From contig SFDT01000016.1 in the NCBI GenBank assembly GCA_004558115.1, positions 1-38,412 on the forward strand: a stretch of 38,412 nucleotides of DNA, given 5' to 3'. The notes beneath the pieces are model-generated. The model saw nothing but the letters and a program-made list of their open reading frames with translations. It did not search any database and was not told the DNA's origin. Position 1 is the stretch's first letter. The number at the start of each line of letters is the position of its first letter. Source of the DNA: Clostridiales bacterium (GTDB lineage: Bacteria; Bacillota; Clostridia; Oscillospirales; Oscillospiraceae). This document shows, piece after piece, positions 26,064-33,843 of the stretch. Position numbers and translations under genes: made by a program.

Positions 26064-26681
26064 TTATTTCTTAGACTTGGACAGTGCCCACTGCATGGCG
26101 GCGATCAGGCAGCCAAGCACCAGGAAGCCGCCCACAGGCAGGGTCAGCATACCGGCGGGGAACTGAGAGGGGATGATCTGGATGCCCTTGCCGCCGGCCA
26201 GCAGGCCGCCGCCGAAGGTGCCGGCGCCCAGCAGCTCGCGGATGATGCACATGGCCAGCAGGACCAGGGTATAGCCGATGCCCTGGAACACGCCGTCAAA
26301 GAAGGAGGCCACGACGCCGTTCTTGTAGGAGAAGGCCTCGGCGCGGCCCAGGATGATGCAGTTCACCACGATCAGGGGGATGAACACGCCCAGGGACTCG
26401 GCCAGAGCGGGGACGAACGCCTGCAGGAACAGGTCCACCATGGTGACGAAGCCGGCAATGACCACGATGAACATGGCGATACGGATCTTGTCGGGCACGA
26501 TCTTGCGGATGGCGGAAATGATGATGTTGGACAGCGTCAGAATGACTGTAACAGCCAGGCCCATGCCCAGGCCGTTAAAGAACGATGTAGTGATGGCCAT
26601 GGTGGAGCACATGCCCAGCACCTGGACCAGAACGGGGTTCTGATACAGGAGGCCATCCATAAACTGCTTCTTCAAATTCAT
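26064..26681 (-). CDS. rnfE: Rnf complex membrane subunit E
   Basis: Integral membrane subunit, 205 aa, with the RnfE pattern NPVLVQVLGMCSTMAITTSF and IVVNCIILGRAEAF, whose Cys residues mirror those of RnfA. About six membrane segments. Good ribosome binding site GGGAGGAG. It lies 20 bp after rnfG and 15 bp before rnfA. Confidence 0.95.
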   Translation of the reverse strand: MNLKKQFMDGLLYQNPVLVQVLGMCSTMAITTSFFNGLGMGLAVTVILTLSNIIISAIRKIVPDKIRIAMFIVVIAGFVTMVDLFLQAFVPALAESLGVFIPLIVVNCIILGRAEAFSYKNGVVASFFDGVFQGIGYTLVLLAMCIIRELLGAGTFGGGLLAGGKGIQIIPSQFPAGMLTLPVGGFLVLGCLIAAMQWALSKSKK

Positions 26682-26701
26682 AAGTGTTTGCTCCTCCCTT
26701 C

Positions 26702-27313
26702 TCAGCCCATGACGCCGGCCACAGCCAGCGCGGCATTGACGCCGGTGGTGACGCCGCGGCTGGACACGGTGGCGCCGGAGATGGCATCCACGTTCTTGCC
26801 CACGGACAGCGTGCCGTCAGCGGCGCTCTTGCCGATGAACTGGTCCAGGACGCCGTTTTCGTTGCTCATGACCTTGGAGCCGATGCCGGAGGTCTCAGAG
26901 TTCTTAACGATGGAAACGCCGGTAACAGCGCCCTCGGCGTCCACGCCCACCATCATTTCGATGTTGCCCTGAGAGCCGGAGGCCACGATCTTCAGCGCAT
27001 AGCCGATGACACTGCCGCCGGCCTGCGCCTCATAAGCCTCGGTGATGGTGGCGCCGGCGCCGGAAGCGGCGGCGGTCATCTCGTCGGTCAGCTCCACCAC
27101 AGCGGGAGAACCCTCCATTTCAGGCAGGACCTCCTGAATGGCCGCCGCGGTCTTGGTCTTGTTCTTTTCTGCGATGGGGCCCTCGGTGACGCTGTTGACC
27201 AGGCCCAGCAGGCCGGCCACGATCACGCAGGTCACAAACAAAGTCACGGTCAGCTTGATGATATACTTGGGGTCCATATCGACCTTTTCCTTGGTCTTGA
27301 CTTCGTTGCTCAT
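26702..27313 (-). CDS. rnfG: Rnf complex flavoprotein subunit G
   Basis: Membrane-anchored flavoprotein, 203 aa, with one N-terminal membrane segment (about 18-42) and an outer FMN-binding domain. The covalent-flavin motif SGATVSS is at 179-185, with FMN expected on Thr182 (added by ApbE, not in this window). The start overlaps the rnfD stop (ATGA). Confidence 0.95.
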   Translation of the reverse strand: MSNEVKTKEKVDMDPKYIIKLTVTLFVTCVIVAGLLGLVNSVTEGPIAEKNKTKTAAAIQEVLPEMEGSPAVVELTDEMTAAASGAGATITEAYEAQAGGSVIGYALKIVASGSQGNIEMMVGVDAEGAVTGVSIVKNSETSGIGSKVMSNENGVLDQFIGKSAADGTLSVGKNVDAISGATVSSRGVTTGVNAALAVAGVMG

Positions 27314-28347
27314 TTCGCAGCCGCCTCCTTCTTATCGGATTTTACGACGCCAAAGCGAGTGGGCTTCGTGTACTTGTCGATCAGGGCCACGCACAGGTTC
27401 ATGACCATGATGGAGTAGCAGACGCCCTCGTTATAGGAGCCAAAGTAACGGATGAGCACGGTGAACAGGCCACAGCCGATGCCGAAGATCAGCTGGCCCT
27501 TCTTGGTGACGGGAGAGGTGGCATAGTCGGTGGCCATGAAGAACGCGCCCAGGAACAGGCCGCCGCCGAACACGCTGTACAGCATCCAGTCCACGCCGCT
27601 GCCGGCCTTGGGGAACAGGAGGGTCAGCACGGCCACGGTGGCGATGTAGGCCACGGGGGTCTGCCAGTTGATGACCTTGCGCCAGATCAGGTACACGCCG
27701 CCGATGAGCAGCAGCAGGGCGGAAACCTCGCCCAGGGAGCCGCCGGTCTTGCCCAGGAACATATCCACCACGGAATAGGTCTCCTTCAGGGTGGCAAAGC
27801 TGGCCTCCAGGTCGGCGCCGGAGCCCTTCATCATGCCCAGGGGAGTGGCGTGGGTGACCACGTCAGCCACGGAGCCCATGAGGGGCGCCTTGCCCGCGGC
27901 GGGGTCGATCCAGTGGGTCATGCTGCCGGCATAGCTGCCCAGCAGGAAGGCACGGCCGGCCAGGGCGGGGTTGACAAAGTTCTTGCCGATGCCGCCGAAC
28001 AGCTGCTTGACCACGACGATGGCAAACAGGTCGCCGATGAGGATCATCCAGTAGGGAGTGGTCACGGGGCAGACGAAAGCCAGCAGCATACCGGTGACCA
28101 CGGCGCTGAGGTCGCCCACGGACTGGGGCTTCTTCATGACATTGCGGTACAGCCACTCAAAGAACACGCAGCCCAGCACGGACACGGCGGTCAGCGTCAG
28201 GGCCTTCACGCCAAAGCACACCACAGCCCAGATGAGGGCGGGCACCATGGCGATGATCACATCCAGCATGATGGAACGGGTCGTCTCGGCAGCACGGATA
28301 TGAGGATTGGAAGTGGCAATGAGCTTCAAATTCTTGTAATCCGTCAT
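27310..28347 (-). CDS. rnfD: Rnf complex membrane flavoprotein subunit D
   Basis: Polytopic subunit, 345 aa, part of the ion-translocating core. FMN attachment is expected at Thr168 in THATPLG. Conserved stretches GKNFVNPALAGRAFL and YATSPVT match RnfD/NqrB. Overlaps rnfC and rnfG by four bases each, so the subunits are translationally coupled. Confidence 0.95.
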   Translation of the reverse strand: MTDYKNLKLIATSNPHIRAAETTRSIMLDVIIAMVPALIWAVVCFGVKALTLTAVSVLGCVFFEWLYRNVMKKPQSVGDLSAVVTGMLLAFVCPVTTPYWMILIGDLFAIVVVKQLFGGIGKNFVNPALAGRAFLLGSYAGSMTHWIDPAAGKAPLMGSVADVVTHATPLGMMKGSGADLEASFATLKETYSVVDMFLGKTGGSLGEVSALLLLIGGVYLIWRKVINWQTPVAYIATVAVLTLLFPKAGSGVDWMLYSVFGGGLFLGAFFMATDYATSPVTKKGQLIFGIGCGLFTVLIRYFGSYNEGVCYSIMVMNLCVALIDKYTKPTRFGVVKSDKKEAAAK

Positions 28348-29717
28348 TTGTTCACAGCCTCCTTCTTCTCTTCCGCGGCCTTTTTGGCCTCTGCGGCGGC
28401 CTTATCGGCAGCCATCTTGTTCTTCACCAGCTGCTTGCCGGTCTTGAACATCTGAGTCAAGTGCATACGGGCGGGGCAGGCATACGCGCAGGCACCGCAC
28501 TCCATGCAGTCCATGATGTGGGCGTCATTCAGCTCATCCACCATGCCCTTGGCGGCATACTGGTACATGAACAGGGGCTCCAGGTGCACGGGGCAGGCGG
28601 CAACGCACTTGCCGCAGCGGATGCACTGGGGATGCTCCACGGTCTGCTCCTCGTTCTCACAGAAGGCCAGGATGGCGCCGGTGCCCTTGGCCACGGGAAT
28701 GTCGGCGGTGTACTGGGCCATGCCCATCATGGGGCCGCCGGCAATGAGCTTGTAAGTGCCGTCCTTCACGCCGCCGCAGGCATCCAGCAGGGCGGAGACA
28801 GGGGTGCCGATGGGGCACTCGATGTTCTTGGGCTCCACGATGCCGCTGCCGGACACGGTGACGACCTTGCGCACCACGGGCATACCCTGGGTGATGGCCC
28901 GGTAGATGCACATGGTGGTGTTGATGTTGAACACGGCGCAGCCGATGTTGGAGGGCAGGCCTCCGGGAGGCACCTGCTTGCCGGTGATGGCCTGGCAGAG
29001 CTGCTTCTCACCGCCCTGGGGGTAACGGCAGCGCAGGGGCTCCACCACCACGGGGGCGTTCTTCTCGGCGATGACCTTGTTCATGGCGTCGATGCCGTTT
29101 TGCTTGTTGTCCTCAACGCCGACGACGACCTTGTCCACGCCGAACATCTTTGCCAGATACGTGGCGCCGCCGATGATCTCCTCGGGGCGCTCCAGCATGG
29201 CGCGGTGGTCGCCGGTGATATAGGGCTCGCACTCGGCGCCGTTGATGATGACGGTGTCCACCTTGCCGATACCGCCGGAGATCTTCACGTGAGTGGGGAA
29301 CGTTGCGCCGCCCATGCCCACGATACCGGCGTTCTTGACGATCTCCACCATCTCATCGACGGTGAGGGCGTCGGGGTCCGCGGGAGCCTGAACTTCTTCG
29401 CTGAGCTCGTCCTGGAAATCGTTTTCGATGACCACGGACACCATGTTGCCGCCCATGGAATAGGGACGGGGCTCAACAGCCTTGACCTTGCCGGAAACGC
29501 TGGCGTGGATGGGCGCGCCCAAGCCACGGAACTCGCCGATCTTCTGGCCCACCTTGACCTGATCGCCCACTTTCACAAGGGGGGTGCAGGGTGCGCCAAA
29601 GTGCATCGACATGGGAATGACCACCTCTGCCGGGGGAGCCAGCTGCTCGATGGCCTTTTCATTGGTCGCGGCCTTCATGTCATGGGGATGAACGCCGCCA
29701 AAGAAAGCTTGTGCCAT
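28344..29717 (-). CDS. rnfC: Rnf complex subunit C (NADH/FMN/Fe-S)
   Basis: Peripheral subunit that exchanges electrons with NAD(H), 457 aa from the chosen start. It has an N-terminal biotinyl-like region, an NADH/FMN-binding domain with NGAECEPYITGDHR, and two 4Fe-4S motifs: CIRCGKCVAACP from C365 and CMECGACAYACP from C404. An Ala/Lys-rich C-terminal tail follows. The ATG at 29717 has GAGGTGA at good spacing; the open frame extends to 29798 without a site. First gene of rnfCDGEAB. The complex couples ferredoxin oxidation to NAD+ reduction and Na+ or H+ export. Confidence 0.95.
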   Translation of the reverse strand: MAQAFFGGVHPHDMKAATNEKAIEQLAPPAEVVIPMSMHFGAPCTPLVKVGDQVKVGQKIGEFRGLGAPIHASVSGKVKAVEPRPYSMGGNMVSVVIENDFQDELSEEVQAPADPDALTVDEMVEIVKNAGIVGMGGATFPTHVKISGGIGKVDTVIINGAECEPYITGDHRAMLERPEEIIGGATYLAKMFGVDKVVVGVEDNKQNGIDAMNKVIAEKNAPVVVEPLRCRYPQGGEKQLCQAITGKQVPPGGLPSNIGCAVFNINTTMCIYRAITQGMPVVRKVVTVSGSGIVEPKNIECPIGTPVSALLDACGGVKDGTYKLIAGGPMMGMAQYTADIPVAKGTGAILAFCENEEQTVEHPQCIRCGKCVAACPVHLEPLFMYQYAAKGMVDELNDAHIMDCMECGACAYACPARMHLTQMFKTGKQLVKNKMAADKAAAEAKKAAEEKKEAVNK

Positions 29718-29834
29718 TGTCTTCACCTCATTTTTACTCCTGATAGCGTCCAGGGCACATACCGGCTCCGTCCCGCCGGCACGCGGGCCGGGGCGCAATT
29801 CTGCCCTGGCGATACTACCACATACTGCGTTTGA

Positions 29835-29863
29835 TTCTACACCTAAACTCGATTTTTGTCCAG
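29835..29863 (-). promoter_or_regulatory. rnf operon promoter
   Basis: On the minus strand, TGGACA (29858-29863), a 17-bp spacer and TAGAAT (29835-29840). The leader to the rnfC ATG is about 110 nt. Confidence 0.75.
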
Positions 29864-29903
29864 TCTGTGAACGACAGATTTTGCGGAAATAAACCGTTTT
29901 TTT

Positions 29904-29939
29904 GCGGAGTAATTTGTGATTTTACACATTTTTCTCCGC
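29904..29939. promoter_or_regulatory. Rex-like dyad between divergent rnf and DUF975 promoters
   Basis: TTGTG-ATTTTA-CACAT at 29914-29929 matches the Rex consensus TTGTG-N6-CACAA except for the last base. It is framed by a second dyad, GCGGAG (29904-29909) and CTCCGC (29934-29939). The 350-bp gap 29718-30067 otherwise holds only the two promoters and leaders. Rex binding (NADH/NAD+ sensing) is inference. Confidence 0.4.
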
Positions 29940-29968
29940 CGCACCTTCCGCCCCGCGGGGCCGTTCTC

Positions 29969-29997
29969 TTGTCACGGGCAAAAAAGCATGATATAAT
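29969..29997 (+). promoter_or_regulatory. Promoter of the DUF975 gene
   Basis: TTGTCA (29969-29974), a 17-bp spacer and a perfect TATAAT (29992-29997). It starts a leader of about 65 nt before the gene. Confidence 0.8.
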
Positions 29998-30067
29998 GTC
30001 CAATCAAACATTCACTCCGGCCCGGACCGTGTACAGGACGGGCCTGCTGATTTTGGAGGCATTTACC

Positions 30068-30916
30068 ATGATGGTGCAGCAAATCGACCGAAAACAACTG
30101 AAACGGGATTCCAGGGCGCTCCTGCGCACGGCCCAGGTCGCTCCCATGGCCATGACGGCCCTGTATCTGGGGCTTGTTCTGGTGCTGGACGCGGCGGACG
30201 TGGTGTCCGGCGGCAGCGCGGCCCTGGGGATCGGGAGCCTTCTGAGCACCTTTGTCTCCGTATTGACCTGGCTGGTGGGCATCGTGCTCTCCGCGGGCTT
30301 CGTGCTGTACTGCATGGCCATCCGCCGGGGGGAGCGGGCAGAGTTTTTGACACTGTTCGACGGCTTTTCCTTCGTGGGCAAGGTCATCGGCCTGAACATC
30401 GTCATTATGGTCTTCACCGCTTTGTGGTCCATGCTGTTCGTCATCCCCGGCATCGTGGCCGCTTACCGCTACCGCTTCGCCCTGTACAATCTCTATGAAA
30501 ACCCAAGTATTGGCATCATGGAGGCCCTGAACATGAGCAAGCGCCAGACCACGGGCTACAAGATGCAGCTTTTCATGCTGGACCTGAGCTACTTCGGCTG
30601 GACGTTCTTGGCCTCCCTTCCCGCCGCCCTGCTGGAGTGGTGCGTGTCCTACCAGGAGCTTTGCTCCATTCTGGGCGCCGCCTCCGCCTCCGCCCTCATC
30701 ACCTCCCTGCTGGCCCTGCCGGACCTCACCTGGATCTTCATCATCGACCTTTGGAGTCTGGCGGTGTCCCTGTTCTACCTGCCTGCCTACCAGTGCACGG
30801 AGCTGGGCTATTTCGACATCGCCAAGTCCACCTCCGGCGTGGGCTTCGGCGCGGAGCCGCCCCGGCAGGACGGCTGGAACGGCCGCATCCACCCCGATGA
30901 CCTGGGCGGCTGGTAA
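30068..30916 (+). CDS. DUF975-family integral membrane protein
   Basis: A 282-residue polytopic membrane protein with a basic N-terminus (QQIDRKQLKRDSRALLR), then about five or six membrane segments. The region from GFSFVGKVIGLNIVIMVF through IPGIVAAYRYRFALYNLYENP and EALNMSKRQTTGYK is characteristic of DUF975. Molecular role unknown. The ATG at 30068 follows GGAGG by 8 bases; an in-frame ATG follows it directly. Single-gene unit with its own promoter and terminator, divergent from rnf. Confidence 0.8.
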   Translation: MMVQQIDRKQLKRDSRALLRTAQVAPMAMTALYLGLVLVLDAADVVSGGSAALGIGSLLSTFVSVLTWLVGIVLSAGFVLYCMAIRRGERAEFLTLFDGFSFVGKVIGLNIVIMVFTALWSMLFVIPGIVAAYRYRFALYNLYENPSIGIMEALNMSKRQTTGYKMQLFMLDLSYFGWTFLASLPAALLEWCVSYQELCSILGAASASALITSLLALPDLTWIFIIDLWSLAVSLFYLPAYQCTELGYFDIAKSTSGVGFGAEPPRQDGWNGRIHPDDLGGW

Positions 30917-30933
30917 GCCCCTAACAGCGTACA

Positions 30934-30972
30934 AGTCCCCGGCGGGTTTTAGAACCCGCCGGGGACTCTTTT
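30934..30972 (+). terminator. DUF975 gene terminator
   Basis: AGTCCCCGGCGGGTT (30934-30948) pairs with AACCCGCCGGGGACT (30953-30967), followed by CTTTTG. It also lies at the end of the convergent ECF gene. Confidence 0.88.
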
Positions 30973-30980
30973 GCGCTTCT

Positions 30981-31526
30981 TTACAGTTGGGGGAACTGGC
31001 GGCGAACGTAGCCGTTCTTTTTCAGGATCATGGCCAGCAGGGTGGACACCACCAAGCCAAAGGCCGCCTGGACCAGGTTGCTGGGGATGCCGGCGGCGCC
31101 GGCGGCCAGGCTGCCGGAGAGCAGGCCGTCATACAGGCAGTAGCCCACCACCATGATGGCCTCCGCCGCCACGCCGCATACCACCAGCGCCCAGTTCTTT
31201 TTGCCCAGGGCCCGGTACAGCAGCGCCGCCGTCAGCGCCATGAGGGCCTTGATGACCAACGTGCCGGGGACATAGACGGCATAACCGGACAGCAGGTCCG
31301 CCAGGGCGGGCCCGATGCCGCCGGCAACGGCGCCATAGACCGGGCCCAGCAGGTAAGCGCCCAGCAGCACCACCGTGTCGCCCAGATTCATATAGCCGCC
31401 GGTGGGGGAGGGGACCATCAATACCCGGGTGGCCACGTAGCCCAGCGCCGCGAACAGCGCCGTCATCACCAGCAGCTTCGTCCGGTCATAAGCGGCCGCG
31501 GTATGGCCTTCCATCGTCTTTTCCAT
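30981..31526 (-). CDS. ECF transporter S component, probably pyridoxine (PdxU-like)
   Basis: A 181-residue membrane protein of about six segments in the ECF S-component family, related to riboflavin/pyridoxine S components. Typical stretch: GGYMNLGDTVVLLGAYLLGP, then ALADLLSGY and PGTLVIKALMAL. The ATG at 31526 follows AAAGGAG by 9 bases; an upstream ATG at 31568 has no site and lies in the promoter. Divergent from a MocR/PdxR-type regulator with a shared operator, which suggests vitamin B6. Other vitamins cannot be excluded. Confidence 0.75.
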   Translation of the reverse strand: MEKTMEGHTAAAYDRTKLLVMTALFAALGYVATRVLMVPSPTGGYMNLGDTVVLLGAYLLGPVYGAVAGGIGPALADLLSGYAVYVPGTLVIKALMALTAALLYRALGKKNWALVVCGVAAEAIMVVGYCLYDGLLSGSLAAGAAGIPSNLVQAAFGLVVSTLLAMILKKNGYVRRQFPQL

Positions 31527-31558
31527 GTGTTTTTTCTCCTTTCGGGTGTGTTTCGATG

Positions 31559-31592
31559 TTGCCATCATATGCCATATGTGATATGATTGAAA
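31559..31592. promoter_or_regulatory. Overlapping divergent promoters with central dyad
   Basis: Plus strand: TTGCCA (31559-31564), 17 bp, TATGAT (31582-31587) for the regulator. Minus strand: TTTCAA (31587-31592), 17 bp, TATGAT (31564-31569) for the ECF gene. The dyad ATCATAT (31564-31570)/ATATGAT (31581-31587), with repeated CATATG inside, covers both, so one bound regulator could control both directions. Confidence 0.65.
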
Positions 31593-31637
31593 TATCCAAA
31601 ACCGGAATTTTTTATAAGGTCAGAAGGAGGGCGGCAT

Positions 31638-33023
31638 ATGCTGACTTATTCCATGGAGGAGCGGGGCGGCCTGCCCTTATACGAATACCTGTACCGCTGC
31701 ATCCGGGGCGACATCCTCAGCGGCACCCTGGCCGCCGGGGAGCGGCTGCCCTCCAAGCGGCGGCTGGCGGAGCACCTGCAGCTGTCCGTCATCACCGTGG
31801 AGGGGGCCTACCAGCAGCTGGAGGCGGAGGGATATGTGTACACCCAGCCCAAGCGGGGCTTTTTCGTTGCCCCGGTGGAGCGGCTGGCGGCGCCCCCGGC
31901 GCCGGAGCCTTTGCCGCCCCAGCCGGAAAAGCGTGTCTGGCGGCTGGACCTGAAAAGCAACCAGGTGGATGTGACCTGCTTCCCTGTCTCCACCTGGGCC
32001 CGGCTCACCCGCCAGGTCCTCAGTGAGGGCGGCGAAGCCCTGCTGCGCCCCGTGCCCCACCAGGGCCTGGACGCTCTGCGGCAGGCCATTGCCGACGATC
32101 TGCGGGACTACAAGGGCATGGCCGTGTCCCCGGAGCAGATCATAGTGGGCGCCGGTGCGGAATATCTGTATCTTTTGCTGGCACAGCTGCTGGGTCCGGA
32201 GGCGGTGTTCGCCGTGGAGGACCCGGGCTATCCCAAGATCCGCCAGGTGTACGGCAAGTGCGGCGCCGTGTGCCGGCCCGTGCCCCTGGACCACCGGGGC
32301 ATGGACATCGCCGCCCTGACGGCCTCCGGTGCCAGCGTGGCCCATCTCTCTCCCTCCCACCACTATCCCACCGGCCTGGTAACGCCCATCGGCCGGCGGC
32401 AGGAGCTGCTGCGCTGGGCCCGCCAGCGGGACGGCTTCATCATCGAGGACGACTACGACAGCGAGTTCCGCTTTTCCGGCCGTCCCATCCCCACTCTGCA
32501 AAGCATCGACCGGGAGGGCCGGGTCATCTATATGAACACCTTCTCCCAGACCATCTCCCCCTCCATGCGCGTGGGCTTCATGGTGCTGCCGCCCCGGCTG
32601 CTGGAGCGCTACCGCCGGGAGCTGGATTTTTACGCCTGCACCGTCCCCGCCCTGGAGCAGCACGTGCTGGCCCGGTTCCTGGACCAGGGCTACTATGAGC
32701 AGCACCTGTCCCGGATGCGCAAGGAGTACCGCCTCCGCCGGGGCCGGGTATTGGAGGCTTTCCGGGCCAGTCCCTTTGCCAAGCGCGTCACCATTGCCGA
32801 GCAGGGCGCCGGGCTCCACTTCCTGCTGCGGCTGAAAACGCCCCTGTCCGACGAGGACCTGCGCCTGCGGGCGGAGGAACACGGCGTCCGCCTGGGCTTT
32901 TTGTCGGAGTACGCCGCCGTGCCGGACCCGGCCCATGCCCACACGCTGGTGGTGAACTACGCCGGACTGGACGCGGAAAAGCTGCCGGAGGCCATGGCCC
33001 TTTTATCGGAGGTCTTCGCGTAA
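31638..33023 (+). CDS. MocR/PdxR-type regulator lacking the PLP lysine
   Basis: A 461-residue fusion of a GntR-type winged helix (about 1-75: ILSGTLAAGERLPSKRRLAE and QLSVITVEGAYQQLEAEGYV) with a class I aminotransferase-like domain (about 105-461). IIEDDYDSEFRF holds the pyridine-contacting Asp and Tyr, and SMRVGF the phosphate-side Arg. At the Schiff-base position the usual TFSK reads TFSQ, with Gln304 encoded by CAG. It is therefore not expected to form the normal internal aldimine. ATG at 31638 with AAGGAGG 7 bases upstream. Divergence from an ECF vitamin carrier fits a PdxR-like role. Confidence 0.88.
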   Translation: MLTYSMEERGGLPLYEYLYRCIRGDILSGTLAAGERLPSKRRLAEHLQLSVITVEGAYQQLEAEGYVYTQPKRGFFVAPVERLAAPPAPEPLPPQPEKRVWRLDLKSNQVDVTCFPVSTWARLTRQVLSEGGEALLRPVPHQGLDALRQAIADDLRDYKGMAVSPEQIIVGAGAEYLYLLLAQLLGPEAVFAVEDPGYPKIRQVYGKCGAVCRPVPLDHRGMDIAALTASGASVAHLSPSHHYPTGLVTPIGRRQELLRWARQRDGFIIEDDYDSEFRFSGRPIPTLQSIDREGRVIYMNTFSQTISPSMRVGFMVLPPRLLERYRRELDFYACTVPALEQHVLARFLDQGYYEQHLSRMRKEYRLRRGRVLEAFRASPFAKRVTIAEQGAGLHFLLRLKTPLSDEDLRLRAEEHGVRLGFLSEYAAVPDPAHAHTLVVNYAGLDAEKLPEAMALLSEVFA

Positions 33024-33060
33024 AAAAAGGAGACATAGCCTTTGGCTATGTCTCCTTTTT
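33024..33060. terminator. Bidirectional terminator, MocR / recR
   Basis: AAAAAGGAGACATAGCC (33024-33040) pairs with GGCTATGTCTCCTTTTT (33044-33060) around TTT, between the convergent genes. Confidence 0.92.
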
Positions 33061-33066
33061 ATGCGT

Positions 33067-33666
33067 TCAAATATCCCGGCGGCCCTCCAGGGCCCGCATG
33101 AGGGTGGCGTCATCGGCAAACTCCAGGTGTCCTCCCACAGGGATGCCGTAGGCCAGACGGGTCACCCGCACATCAAAGGGCTTCAGCAGCCGGGCGATGT
33201 ACATGGCGGTGGCCTCGCCCTCCGTGTCCGGGTTGGTGGCCATGATGACCTCCTGCACGTCGCCCTTGGCCACCCGCTCCACCAGGGACTTGATGGCCAG
33301 GTCGTCGGGCCCCACGTGGTTCATGGGGGAGATGACGCCGTGGAGCACATGGTAGTGGCCATTGTACTCCCGGCTGCGCTCAATGGCCGCCACGTCCCGA
33401 GGGTCCGCCACCACGCAGATGGTGGAGCCGTCCCGCTTGGAGGAGGCGCAGATGGGACACAGGCCTCCGGCGGTGAAGTTCTGGCACACCGGGCAGCAGG
33501 TGACGCTGTGCTTGGCGTCCAGGATGGCGTCGGCAAACTCCCGGGCCTCCTCCTCGGGAAGGCCCAGCACGTAAAAGGCCAGGCGCTGGGCGGACTTGCC
33601 GCCGATGCCCGGCAGCCGGGCAAACTGCTCCACCAGCTTTTCCAGCGGTGCGGGGAAGTACTCCAT
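33067..33666 (-). CDS. recR: Recombination mediator RecR
   Basis: DNA repair protein, 199 aa, acting with RecF and RecO to load RecA at gaps. It has an N-terminal helix-hairpin-helix (LPGIGGKSAQRLAFYVL), a four-Cys zinc motif (CPVCQNFTAGGLCPIC) and a Toprim domain (ICVVADPRDVAAIE, then MATNPDTEGEATAMYIARLL). Full length, with AAAGGAG before the ATG. The usual upstream partner dnaX is not adjacent; instead a hairpin-rich spacer and a PLP enzyme gene precede it. Confidence 0.96.
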   Translation of the reverse strand: MEYFPAPLEKLVEQFARLPGIGGKSAQRLAFYVLGLPEEEAREFADAILDAKHSVTCCPVCQNFTAGGLCPICASSKRDGSTICVVADPRDVAAIERSREYNGHYHVLHGVISPMNHVGPDDLAIKSLVERVAKGDVQEVIMATNPDTEGEATAMYIARLLKPFDVRVTRLAYGIPVGGHLEFADDATLMRALEGRRDI

Positions 33667-33682
33667 GCTTCGTTGCTCCTTT

Positions 33683-33839
33683 AATTGCCGCCTCCGGCAG
33701 GCAATTGAATTTCAATGATTTTCGCCGCGGCGTGTACGTGGCGAAAATACCCCGACCTGTGCGCCCTTGGGGCGCACACACCAGTGACCGATGTCACTGG
33801 TGGTGGGGTGGTTAGGAGGGGAGCCCGCTCCCCTCCTAA
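33683..33839. repeat. Array of five consecutive hairpins
   Basis: Five inverted repeats lie head to tail: AATTGCC/GGCAATT (33683-33706); ATTTTCGCC/GGCGAAAAT (33718-33748); TGTGCGCCC/GGGCGCACA (33758-33778); CACCAGTGAC/GTCACTGGTG (33779-33802); TTAGGAGGGGAGC/GCTCCCCTCCTAA (33812-33839). All stems are perfect. None is followed by a T-run on either strand, so these are not ordinary terminators. The array fills the gap between recR and the desulfhydrase gene. Confidence 0.7.
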
Positions 33840-33843
33840 GCGG

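Noticed and set aside
29718..29798. 27-residue N-terminal extension of RnfC
   Set aside because: No ribosome binding site upstream of 29798, while 29717 has GAGGTGA and matches normal RnfC N-termini.
33683..33839. CRISPR array or tRNA cluster
   Set aside because: The hairpins differ from each other and there are no regular repeats and spacers, no cloverleaf and no CCA end.
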